A DNA stretch of 64,000 bases from JANPPS01 sp965246925. GTDB taxonomy: Bacteria > Pseudomonadota > Alphaproteobacteria > Acetobacterales > Acetobacteraceae. Below the pieces are notes generated by a model. It was given only the letters and a program-made list of their open reading frames with translations. It was not told the origin of the DNA and ran no database searches. Where the stretch lies: assembly GCA_965246925.1 (NCBI GenBank), contig OZ251994.1, positions 3,844,001-3,908,000 on the forward strand, read 5' to 3'. Below are positions 25,946 to 34,561 of this stretch, in pieces (position 1 is the first letter of the stretch; each line of letters begins with the position of its first letter). Both the position numbers and the translations under genes were made by a program.

Positions 25946-27553
25946 ATGTCCGTCCGCACCCTCCGCGCCGCCCTGCTGGCCCCCGCCCTGCTGGCCCCCG
26001 TCCTGCTGGCCACCGTCATGCTCACGGGCCATAGCCAAGCCGCCAAGTTGACCTGGGCCAATGACGGCGACGCCAACTCCATGGACCCCTACACGCGGAG
26101 CGAGACGTTCCTCCTGACGTTCGTGCAGAACTTCTATGACCCGCTGGTGCGCCGCGACCGCAACCTGAAGGTCGAGCCTGCGCTGGCCACATCCTGGGAG
26201 CAGCCGGACCCCATGACCTGGCGCTTCCACCTGCGTCAGGGCGTCAAGTTCCAGGGGGGCGAGGCCTTCACCGCCGATGACGTGCTGTTCAGCTACAACC
26301 GGGCCGTTGCGCCGGGCAGCCAAATCAACTCGTATTTCCAGTCCGTGAAGGAGGTGAAGAAGATCGACGAGTTCACCGTCGATTTCATCACCAAGGTGCC
26401 GGACCCGATCTTCCTCGAGGAGATCACCTACTGGGTCATCATGTCGAAGGCCTGGTGCGAGGCCAACAACGCGACCCAGGCCGTGGACCTGACCAAGACC
26501 AAGGAAGAGAACTTCGCCACCCGGCACGCCAACGGCACCGGCCCGTTCATCCTGGACATCCGCGAGCCCGACCGCCGCACCACCATGAAGAACAACCCGG
26601 CCTGGTGGGACAAGCCCGAGCATAACCTGACCGAGGTGACGTTCAACGTCATCGGCAACCCCGCCACCCGCGTCGCCGCCCTGCTATCTGGTGACGTGGA
26701 CATGATCTACACCGTGCCCCCGCAGGACATGCAGCGCCTGCAGAGCACGCCGGGCTTGCAGCTCAAGGTCGCGCCGGAACTGCGCACGATCTTCCTAGGC
26801 TTTGACCAGGTACGGCCGGAGCTGCTGAAATCCGACGTGAAGGGCAAGAACCCGTTCCAGGACCGCCGCGTGCGGCAGGCGTTCTATCAGGCGATCGACG
26901 TGAAGGCCATCAGCGCCCGCGTCATGCGCAACCAGTCCCGCCCCACCGGCCTCATGTACGGACCCGGCGTCAACGGCTTCAGCGAAGCCTCCGATCAGCG
27001 TTATCCCTATGACCCCGAAGCATCCAAGAAGCTGCTGGCCGAAGCCGGCTATCCGAACGGCTTCGGCGTGACCCTGGACTGCCCCAATGACCGCTACGTG
27101 AATGATGAATCGATCTGCCAGGCCGTGACCGCCATGCTGGCCCGCGCCAACATCCGCATCACCCTGGCGGCGCAAACCCGCCTCAAATACTTCGCCGAGA
27201 TCAGCAACCCCGATTACCACACGAGCTTCTACATGCTCGGCTGGACCCCCAATACCTACGACGCCCACAACTCCTTCTTCAACCTAGCCGGCACCCGCAA
27301 CGGCACCCGCGGCGTCTTCAACAACGGCGGCTGGTCCAACGCCGAATTCGACAAGCTGCTGGACGACATGGCGGTGGAGATCGACCCGGCGAAACGCCAG
27401 AAGCTGATCGACGCCGCATCCAAGATCATCCACGACGAAGCCGCGTTCATCCCGCTGCATCAGCAAACGGTGGTCTGGGCGGCCAAGGCCAACATCGAGT
27501 TGCAGCAGCTGGCCGACAACTCGTTTCCGCTGCGTTATGTGATGGTGAAGTGA
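25946..27553 (+). CDS. Peptide/nickel-type ABC transporter substrate-binding protein (family 5)
   Basis: A 535-residue periplasmic binding protein. ATG 25946 is chosen because GGAG lies a few bases upstream and a signal peptide (MSVRTLRAALLAPALLAPVL) follows. GTG 25916 is an in-frame alternative. Family-5 features include SMDPYTRSETFLLTFVQNFY, WRFHLRQGVKFQGGEAFTAD and RRVRQAFYQAIDVKAIS, typical of DppA/OppA-like proteins that bind oligopeptides. No permease or ATPase genes are adjacent, so it is an orphan binding protein that must work with a transporter encoded elsewhere. Confidence 0.93.
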   Translation: MSVRTLRAALLAPALLAPVLLATVMLTGHSQAAKLTWANDGDANSMDPYTRSETFLLTFVQNFYDPLVRRDRNLKVEPALATSWEQPDPMTWRFHLRQGVKFQGGEAFTADDVLFSYNRAVAPGSQINSYFQSVKEVKKIDEFTVDFITKVPDPIFLEEITYWVIMSKAWCEANNATQAVDLTKTKEENFATRHANGTGPFILDIREPDRRTTMKNNPAWWDKPEHNLTEVTFNVIGNPATRVAALLSGDVDMIYTVPPQDMQRLQSTPGLQLKVAPELRTIFLGFDQVRPELLKSDVKGKNPFQDRRVRQAFYQAIDVKAISARVMRNQSRPTGLMYGPGVNGFSEASDQRYPYDPEASKKLLAEAGYPNGFGVTLDCPNDRYVNDESICQAVTAMLARANIRITLAAQTRLKYFAEISNPDYHTSFYMLGWTPNTYDAHNSFFNLAGTRNGTRGVFNNGGWSNAEFDKLLDDMAVEIDPAKRQKLIDAASKIIHDEAAFIPLHQQTVVWAAKANIELQQLADNSFPLRYVMVK

Positions 27554-27561
27554 TCCCGGCT

Positions 27562-27583
27562 GGCGGGAGCCATACGTCCCGCC
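27562..27583 (+). terminator. Hairpin after the peptide-binding protein gene
   Basis: GGCGGGA (27562-27568) and TCCCGCC (27577-27583) pair perfectly around eight bases, shortly after the stop. There is no T-run directly after, so termination is probable but not certain. The gap to 27689 is A/T-richer than its surroundings and holds no clear gene. Confidence 0.4.
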
Positions 27584-27689
27584 CCGACCCTTACGGAACA
27601 TCTCTGTGATTTGACTACTACTTCCGGTAGAAACAAATCGCGTTTAAGGTCGTCGTGTTGGTAAAGACCAGTGCGATACGGATATCTCT

Positions 27690-30600
27690 TTGAACCTCGA
27701 CGCGCGAAACACGGCGGCGGTAGCAGCTATCGAGACCCTCCGGGCTCGTCTCCTGGATCTTACGGCGCGTAACCCACTTGTTTCCTTCCGGCACAGGAAA
27801 GCAGCCGGTTCCCGGGCCTATGTCCGGGCTGCGGCCGGGCACCTGGATTTATTTTTCACCCAATTGACCGACGGAAAGAGTTTGGTCATCCGGCCCGGCG
27901 ACCCCGTTCAAGATCGGCTTGATCCCAACGCCGGCACAGGCTCAACAACTGAGGCGCAGAAGCTTGACCTGTCGGAGGGGCCGTCAATACGAGGACTGGA
28001 CAGCGGGCAGGAGGAATTTGCAACTCCCGGCCTCTCGAAGTGCGAAGTCGAGCAATCTTTAAAACTTACTCAAGAAACAGTGAAGACTGCGGAACAAACG
28101 GTCTCCAACAAGACCTGTTTCGACCTCGACCCGACCCCGGAAGCTGCCGAAAAAGCAGACCGCGCATCCAGTGCAGAACTGCAAACCGTGGTCGACCCAG
28201 AGATATTGCAAGGCCAGCTTGCTAAGATCAGGGAGACTGCTCGCACGCTCGCGGAAGAGACTGGCGTTAGTACGTTACACCTTGCCTTCGGCTTCCTCGA
28301 ATGGTTCGAAAGCGACAGTTCTAATGAGTGTATCACCTCGCCTCTGATACTGCTCCGGGTCGATATCGACCGCAGGATCGTCCGGAGCCAGTATCAGTAT
28401 GCGGTGACTGCCGCCGGGGATGATGCGGAGATCAATCTCACCCTATCGGAACGGCTTGACCGAGATTTCCGGGTCAAGCTGCCCGACAGGGCCGAAGACC
28501 AAACTCCGGAGAGATATCTCGAGCGCGTTCAGGCCGACATTTGCACAGATCGCCCCCGGTGGTCAGTACGCCGGTTCTTGACACTCGCGCACTTCCCCTA
28601 CGCCAGGCTCTCTATGTTTCAAGACTTGGACGAAGCGCAATGGAGTGGTGCGGGCGGCTTGGCCGCGCACCCGGTGCTTGCCTCGCTCCTAGGGGGCCGT
28701 GAACAGGGCGAGTCCATGTTTGCGGAAGAGCATGAGATCGACGCGCCGGAGATGACGGCCGCAGTACCAATTCTTGTGCTTCCCGCAGATGCAAGCCAGC
28801 ACAGCGCGGTATTCGATGTCATGGCGAGTAAGGACCTGGTGATAGAAGGACCGCCGGGCACCGGTAAGTCCCAGACCATCACCAACATCATAGCGGCCGC
28901 CTTGTCGCAGAATAAGCGCGTGCTGTTCGTGGCGGATAAGCAAGCGGCCTTGCAGGTCGTCAAGGACAGGCTGGAGAAACTCGGACTCGGCGATTTTTGT
29001 CTGGAGTTGCATTCCGGAAAATCGAAGAAGCCAGAGGTTCTTGCGTCCTTCAAGCAGCGCATCGAGCGCCGCCCCGTTAGGGCAGACAGCACAAGACTGG
29101 TTCGCAATCAGAACGAGCTTTTCTCGACCCGGATGGCGCTGACCCGCTACGTGGACCTGCTCAATACCCGCTTCGGCGCGCTTGGGCACACTGTTCACGA
29201 ACTAATATGGGCAGACCGCCGACGCCGGGTGGGTGAGGATCAGGAGGCGCGGTGGCTTGATGCTATCGAACTCCACTCACCCGACCAAATCACGGCGCAT
29301 GAGGCACAGAACCATCGTGAAGTGCTGGCTCAGCTCGAGCGTGCATCCGCGCCCATGAAAGCCAGTTTTGGCAAGCTCTCAAGCCATCCATGGTATGGTG
29401 TGACGCAACACATGCTGCCATCTGCCGACATCGACGAAGCGGTCCGGGACACTGCGGACCTGGCCGCGCTCATGGCAGACGTGGTCAAGCAGGCCCAGAC
29501 CCTGAGCGCATTTGGCGCCGGGCCGGATATGACGCTTGCTGATTTAGCTGAGGTTGCGACTCAGCTGGCAGGCCTTGATCAACAAGGGAGTACGCACCCG
29601 GCTCTCTTTGCCGCGTGCGCCATGCCCGATATGCGTGAGCTTGCCCAGGAATGGCTGGCTTCCTTTGATCGGTATCAGGACGCGTTGACCGTGCAAGGCC
29701 AATTGCTGGCGCTGCCGCGAGACAAAGACCCGCTTCTTGCATCTATAGAGTTGCAATCTAACCTGTCCGCCGCCGGTCCTCTCCACCCCGGCCTAACGGC
29801 TGGCGGATTGCCTGCGTGTGCAGCTAAGATGCGCGATGCGGCGGCTCGCATGGCTGATTTGGATCAGTTGGCAACGGCCATGGCTTCGCTATTGGCTGCC
29901 CGTTCGCCTAAAACACTGGCTGAGGCCAGCATACTCGCAGCGGCCGTTCAACTTGCCGCAGCAACAACTGCGCCAGTCGCGGCTTACGTTACGCCCGAGC
30001 TGATGCAGGCAGGTTCTAGTCCGTCAGTCAGTGCCGCAGCAATGGTGATCCGGTCCGCCCGCGATCGTCATGCCGAACTGATCGAGCAGTTTAGCCTGGC
30101 GCCCGGACTAACACCAGAAACGCTGCGCCTTCACGCTGCCACAGTTTCTTCGTCCGGCCTTCTCGCCTTTATGAGTCCGGCGCAGAAGGCAGCGCGGCAA
30201 TGCTACGCCGGGCTGCTCCGGATGCCGCAGAAGCCTAGCAAGGCCGAGATGACTGCAAGCTTGATAAGGGTGGCCGAACATCTGGAGACCATTCGAACGA
30301 TCGAGTCTGGTGAGTCTTACCGCCATGCTTTCGGTTCGCGCTATAGGGGGCTTGCGACCGACGTGGACACGGCGCTTCTGACCGTGACCTGGGCTTCGCA
30401 GGTGAGATCCTCGCTCATGGCCAAGGGCCCCGCCGGCGCTGGCGCCGAATCGGTTCTTCTGAGCGGCGATCCCGCCAGGCTCGAGGCGATCAGGGCTTTC
30501 TCAACCCGTCCTGATTTTGCAACGATGCTGACCGAGCTTGGACAGGCCCCGCCGCAAGCCAACTCGTTTTCTGACGCCGCCCTACATTCATTGGCAACAG

Positions 30601-32849
30601 CCCAGTCTGTTGAGTCACTGGCGGCCTTGTGCGAAGGCATTGGTATATCGGCCGAGACTCTGGTTGATCGGCTACCCGGCCTTTGTACGGCGCTTCGCCG
30701 GACGGCCGAGGCCGACGCTGCCGCCCGCCCGCCGGACGCACTGGCCAAGGTATTGAACGGGGCTTTGCCGGAGGCATCCCTTGACCGTGCTCCATACGCG
30801 GCGGCCGTGCAACTAGCGGCCAAGCTGGAACGTCTCGACCTGCCCCCGGTCACGAAGGACGCGCTGTGGCGCACGGCGCCGGAGACCATTCAAACCGTAG
30901 CCATTCCGGCCGCCCATGGATATCTTTTGGCCTATCACGCCGTGTTGCAGCGTTGGGCTGGCCTCAAGGCTAGGTTGGCTTTGCAAGAGACTGCGCTGTT
31001 CGGTCAGGCACTCGCTGACACACCGCCAGAGCGGGTGCGGCTACGGCTCGAACTGGCCACCGCAAATCCGGGGGAGCTTGGCGGCTGGATTGCATACCTT
31101 AAGGAGCGGGCCGCAGCCGAGGCACTCAAGCTCGGCCCACTCTTGGCGCTTTGGGATGCGCGCACGTTGCCGGTGTCCCTCCCGGCCGCATTCGACCGTG
31201 TTCTGCATCGAGCCCTGGCGCGCCTGGCTTTTCAGCGCCATCCGGAGCTGGAGCGCTTTACCGGGCTAAGCCAAGATGAGGCACGGAGCCGCTTCGCCGC
31301 GCTGGACATCGAAGCCTCTGTAGTACGACGGGAGTATCTTGCTCATCATCTGAGCAGTCAGCCCGTGCCAGCCGGGATCGAACTGGGGAAATCGAGCGAT
31401 CGCACCGAGCGGGCACTGATTCTGCACGAGATGAGCAAGCAAAAGCGGCATATCTCAATTCGCCAGTTGTTGGCGAGGGCGGGTGGGGCTGCGCAAGCCC
31501 TCAAGCCGTGCTTCATGATGTCGCCACTCTCGGTCGCGCAATACTTGAAGCCCGGCGGCCTCAGCTTCGACCTGTTGGTGATCGATGAGGCGTCGCAGAT
31601 GCGCCCTGAGGACGCCGTGGGCGCCGTGGCCCGGTGCGGGCAGATCGTCGTGGTCGGTGACTCAAAGCAACTGCCGCCCACCAACCGGTTCGATCGGGGA
31701 GATAGCGGGGATGACGAGGCCGAGCAGGACGTCGATGTCGAATCCATACTCGATCTCGCCCAGCGCGTCTTCCGGCCAGCCCGGCGCCTTCGCTGGCACT
31801 ACCGCTCGCGCCATGGCAGCCTGGTCGCGTTCTCGAACCGTGAGTTCTATGACGAGGATCTTCTAGTCTTCCCGTCACCTGCCGAGGCGGCCGAAAATCA
31901 GGGTGTCAGCAGCGTATTCGTGGGCGGCCTGTATAAGGCTCATTGCAACGAGGCGGAGGCGAAGGCCGTGTGCGAAGCCGCCTTGCATCACATGCGGACC
32001 CGTCCGGACCGTAGCCTTGGCATCGCGACCATGAACAAAGATCAGCGTGAGATGATCGCGATGGAAATGGACCGGCTCGCGGCTCAGCATCCGGATATCG
32101 AAGCCTATCGGGAGCGGTGGAGCGGCACGCTCGAGCGCTTCTTCGTCAAGAATCTCGAGAACGTCCAGGGTGACGAGCGGGATGTGATCTTCATCTCGAC
32201 CGTCTTTGGCCCTGCCGAGCCCGGCGCCCGGGTGAGGCAGAGTTTCGGCATCAATGGTGCTTCCGGACACCGTCGTCTGAACGTCCTGTTCACCCGGGCG
32301 AAGCATCAGGTTCGGCTATTTACGTCCATGAGGCCCGAAGACATCCTGACCACTCCCGAAAGTCCCAGAGGCGTTCGCGTACTGAAAGCCTACCTTGCTT
32401 ACGCTCAAACCGGGCGGCTCGAGGCCGGGCAGGAAACCGGGCGCGAGGCCGACAGCGATTTTGAGGTTTTTGTCCGAGATCGCCTTCTGACCGCCGGGTA
32501 TGAGGCGGTGCCGCAAGTGGGCGTCTCAGGCTATTTCATTGACCTTGCTGTCCGGGACCCGGCGTCACCCGCGACGTTTCTGCTCGGCATCGAGTGTGAC
32601 GGCGCGACCTATCACTCGAGCCGCTCGGCCCGGGACCGCGACATTCTCCGGCAACAGATCTTGGAAGGCTTGGGATGGACGATCTACCGGATCTGGTCCA
32701 CCGATTGGTTTCGCGATCCAGAGGGGCAAGGAAAGAAGCTTCTTTCGTTCATCGAGAACGTATTGCGCGCCAGGCCTTCGCCAAAGCCGACCGCCCCGAT
32801 CGGTGGCGAGTGCGATGACGGTAGGATTGCCACACCGCCGATGCATTGA
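27690..32849 (+). CDS. Large DUF4011 SF1 helicase with C-terminal PD-(D/E)XK nuclease
   Basis: A 1719-residue protein. The N-terminus (ETLRARLLDLTARNPLVSFR) is the DUF4011 start. Walker A is GPPGTGKSQT near residue 388. A long low-homology insert is followed by the second part of an SF1/UPF1-type helicase: LLVIDEASQM (about 1297), GDSKQLPPT (about 1325), LRWHYRSRHGSLVAFSN, ENVQGDERDVIFISTVFG (about 1490) and LNVLFTRAKHQVRLF. The C-terminal 130 residues form an MTES_1575/Vsr-like nuclease: GYFIDLAV, then GIECDGATYHSSRSARDRD (about 1634) and GWTIYRIWSTDWFRDP. Proteins of this build occur in defence islands. The TTG start has no strong ribosome site. It stands alone between an ABC binding protein and ilvC. 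Confidence 0.9.
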   Translation: MNLDARNTAAVAAIETLRARLLDLTARNPLVSFRHRKAAGSRAYVRAAAGHLDLFFTQLTDGKSLVIRPGDPVQDRLDPNAGTGSTTEAQKLDLSEGPSIRGLDSGQEEFATPGLSKCEVEQSLKLTQETVKTAEQTVSNKTCFDLDPTPEAAEKADRASSAELQTVVDPEILQGQLAKIRETARTLAEETGVSTLHLAFGFLEWFESDSSNECITSPLILLRVDIDRRIVRSQYQYAVTAAGDDAEINLTLSERLDRDFRVKLPDRAEDQTPERYLERVQADICTDRPRWSVRRFLTLAHFPYARLSMFQDLDEAQWSGAGGLAAHPVLASLLGGREQGESMFAEEHEIDAPEMTAAVPILVLPADASQHSAVFDVMASKDLVIEGPPGTGKSQTITNIIAAALSQNKRVLFVADKQAALQVVKDRLEKLGLGDFCLELHSGKSKKPEVLASFKQRIERRPVRADSTRLVRNQNELFSTRMALTRYVDLLNTRFGALGHTVHELIWADRRRRVGEDQEARWLDAIELHSPDQITAHEAQNHREVLAQLERASAPMKASFGKLSSHPWYGVTQHMLPSADIDEAVRDTADLAALMADVVKQAQTLSAFGAGPDMTLADLAEVATQLAGLDQQGSTHPALFAACAMPDMRELAQEWLASFDRYQDALTVQGQLLALPRDKDPLLASIELQSNLSAAGPLHPGLTAGGLPACAAKMRDAAARMADLDQLATAMASLLAARSPKTLAEASILAAAVQLAAATTAPVAAYVTPELMQAGSSPSVSAAAMVIRSARDRHAELIEQFSLAPGLTPETLRLHAATVSSSGLLAFMSPAQKAARQCYAGLLRMPQKPSKAEMTASLIRVAEHLETIRTIESGESYRHAFGSRYRGLATDVDTALLTVTWASQVRSSLMAKGPAGAGAESVLLSGDPARLEAIRAFSTRPDFATMLTELGQAPPQANSFSDAALHSLATAQSVESLAALCEGIGISAETLVDRLPGLCTALRRTAEADAAARPPDALAKVLNGALPEASLDRAPYAAAVQLAAKLERLDLPPVTKDALWRTAPETIQTVAIPAAHGYLLAYHAVLQRWAGLKARLALQETALFGQALADTPPERVRLRLELATANPGELGGWIAYLKERAAAEALKLGPLLALWDARTLPVSLPAAFDRVLHRALARLAFQRHPELERFTGLSQDEARSRFAALDIEASVVRREYLAHHLSSQPVPAGIELGKSSDRTERALILHEMSKQKRHISIRQLLARAGGAAQALKPCFMMSPLSVAQYLKPGGLSFDLLVIDEASQMRPEDAVGAVARCGQIVVVGDSKQLPPTNRFDRGDSGDDEAEQDVDVESILDLAQRVFRPARRLRWHYRSRHGSLVAFSNREFYDEDLLVFPSPAEAAENQGVSSVFVGGLYKAHCNEAEAKAVCEAALHHMRTRPDRSLGIATMNKDQREMIAMEMDRLAAQHPDIEAYRERWSGTLERFFVKNLENVQGDERDVIFISTVFGPAEPGARVRQSFGINGASGHRRLNVLFTRAKHQVRLFTSMRPEDILTTPESPRGVRVLKAYLAYAQTGRLEAGQETGREADSDFEVFVRDRLLTAGYEAVPQVGVSGYFIDLAVRDPASPATFLLGIECDGATYHSSRSARDRDILRQQILEGLGWTIYRIWSTDWFRDPEGQGKKLLSFIENVLRARPSPKPTAPIGGECDDGRIATPPMH

Positions 32850-32950
32850 TGCTGGCCGTGAATGGGCATGTGGACGCCATCGCCACCTCCACCGCCAAGA
32901 CTTCCGGCTTATCCGCTTCGCGCGCCGGTATCGGTCATGAGCGAGGTAAA

Positions 32951-32980
32951 GAGGCTGGCCGCCGCTGAAGGACCAGCCTC
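32951..32980 (-). terminator. Terminator of the miaA-ilvBNC unit
   Basis: On the minus strand, GAGGCTGG, a 14-base loop and CCAGCCTC form a perfect 8-bp stem followed by TTTACC, 28 bases after the ilvC stop. The remaining gap from 32850 holds no gene that I can support. Confidence 0.6.
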
Positions 32981-33007
32981 AACCCATTCGTGGCTACCGC
33001 GGGCGCC

Positions 33008-34027
33008 TTAGTTCTTCGCCTTATCCACCAGCCGGTTCTGCGCGATCCACGGCATCATCGCGCGCAGCTTCTCGCCTACCGCCTCGATCTGGTGCTCGCT
33101 GTTGCGGCGGCGGGTCGCCTTGAAGCTGGACTGGTTGGTGCGGTTTTCCAGCATCCAATCGCGGGCGAAGCGGCCGGATTGGATGTCTTCCAGCACGCGC
33201 TTCATCTCGGCCTTCGTCTCGGACGTGATGATGCGCGGGCCGGTGACATACTCGCCGTACTCGGCCGTGTTGCTGATGCTGTAGTTCATGTTGGCGATGC
33301 CGCCTTCGTAGATCAGGTCCACGATCAGCTTTACCTCATGCAGGCACTCGAAATACGCCATTTCCGGCGCATAACCGGCCTCAACCAGCGTCTCGAACCC
33401 GGCCTTGATCAGCTCCACCAGGCCGCCGCACAGCACGGCCTGCTCGCCGAACAAATCGGTCTCGCACTCCTCCTTGAACGTCGTCTCGATGATGCCCGCG
33501 CGGCCGCCGCCGATGGCGCTGGCGTAGCTGAGCGCGATCTCCATGGCGTTGCCGGAGCTGTCTTGCGCCACCGCCACCAGGCACGGCACGCCGCCGCCCT
33601 TCTGATACTCGCTCCGCACCGTATGGCCCGGGCCCTTCGGCGCGATCATGAACACGTCGATGTCCGGGCGAGGGTCCAGCAGGTTGAAGTGGACATTGAG
33701 GCCATGCGCGAAGGCCAGCGCGGCGCCGGGCTTCATGGTGGCGTGCAGCTTCTCGCGATACAGATCCCCCTGCCCTTCGTCGGGCGTCAGCACCATGACC
33801 ACGTCCGCCCATTTGGCGGCATCGGCGGGGTCCATGACCTGCAAGCCCGCCGTTTCGGCCTTCGCCACCCCGCCCGAACCGGCGCGCAGCCCCACGGCCA
33901 GCTCCTTGGCGCCGCTATCCTTCAGGTTGTTGGCATGGGCATGACCCTGGCTGCCGTAGCCGATGATCGCGACCCGCTTCCCCTTGATCAGGTTCACGTC
34001 GGCGTCGCGGTCGTAGTAAACGCGCAT
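33008..34027 (-). CDS. ilvC: Ketol-acid reductoisomerase
   Basis: NADPH-dependent isomerisation and reduction of acetohydroxy acids in valine/isoleucine synthesis. It has 339 residues, so it is the short class I enzyme. It starts MRVYYDRDADVNLIKGKRVA, has the dinucleotide motif GYGSQGHAHANNL, and the active-site segments DLFGEQAVLCGGLVELIKAG and ISNTAEYGEY. ATG 34027 is the family start; the codon before it is a TTG. It is the last gene of the unit with ilvB and ilvN. Confidence 0.98.
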   Translation of the reverse strand: MRVYYDRDADVNLIKGKRVAIIGYGSQGHAHANNLKDSGAKELAVGLRAGSGGVAKAETAGLQVMDPADAAKWADVVMVLTPDEGQGDLYREKLHATMKPGAALAFAHGLNVHFNLLDPRPDIDVFMIAPKGPGHTVRSEYQKGGGVPCLVAVAQDSSGNAMEIALSYASAIGGGRAGIIETTFKEECETDLFGEQAVLCGGLVELIKAGFETLVEAGYAPEMAYFECLHEVKLIVDLIYEGGIANMNYSISNTAEYGEYVTGPRIITSETKAEMKRVLEDIQSGRFARDWMLENRTNQSSFKATRRRNSEHQIEAVGEKLRAMMPWIAQNRLVDKAKN

Positions 34028-34060
34028 CAATCCATTCCTTAACTAAAGCGTGAACGGGGG

Positions 34061-34561
34061 TTACAGAACCCGCGCCCCCCTGGCAATCGCGGCCACGCCG
34101 GACCGCGACACCTCGGCCAGCCCAATCGGCCGCATCAGCTCGATAAACGCATCGACCTTCTCCGGCCCGCCCGTCAGCTCGAACACCAGGCTGCCGATGG
34201 TCGCGTCCACCGTCCGCGCCCGGAAGGCGTCGGCCAGGCGCATGGCCTCCGCGCGGTCCGGGCCGTGGCTCACCACCTTCACCATCGCCAGCTCGCGGGC
34301 GAGGTGCGGGCCCTCCCGGGTCAGCTCCGCCACGCGATACACCGGGACCAGGCGGTCCAGCTGCGCCTTGATCTGCTCGATCACCATGTCGGTGCCGGAC
34401 GTCACGACGTTGATGCGGCTCCGCCCCTCCTGGTCCACGGCGGCCACCGTCAGGCTGTCGATGTTGTAGCCGCGCCCGGCAAACAGGCCGATCACCCGCG
34501 CCAGCACCCCGCTCTCGTTCTCCACCAGGACGGAGATGGTGGCGGACCGCGTGTCGGTCAT
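34061..34561 (-). CDS. ilvN: Acetolactate synthase small (regulatory) subunit
   Basis: A 166-residue regulatory subunit. The N-terminal ACT domain (ISVLVENESGVLARVIGLFA, GRGYNIDSLTVA) binds valine for feedback control. The C-terminal domain ends in RPIGLAEVSRSGVAAIARGA. The ATG overlaps the ilvB stop as ATGA, giving coupled translation in a fixed ratio. Confidence 0.97.
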   Translation of the reverse strand: MTDTRSATISVLVENESGVLARVIGLFAGRGYNIDSLTVAAVDQEGRSRINVVTSGTDMVIEQIKAQLDRLVPVYRVAELTREGPHLARELAMVKVVSHGPDRAEAMRLADAFRARTVDATIGSLVFELTGGPEKVDAFIELMRPIGLAEVSRSGVAAIARGARVL

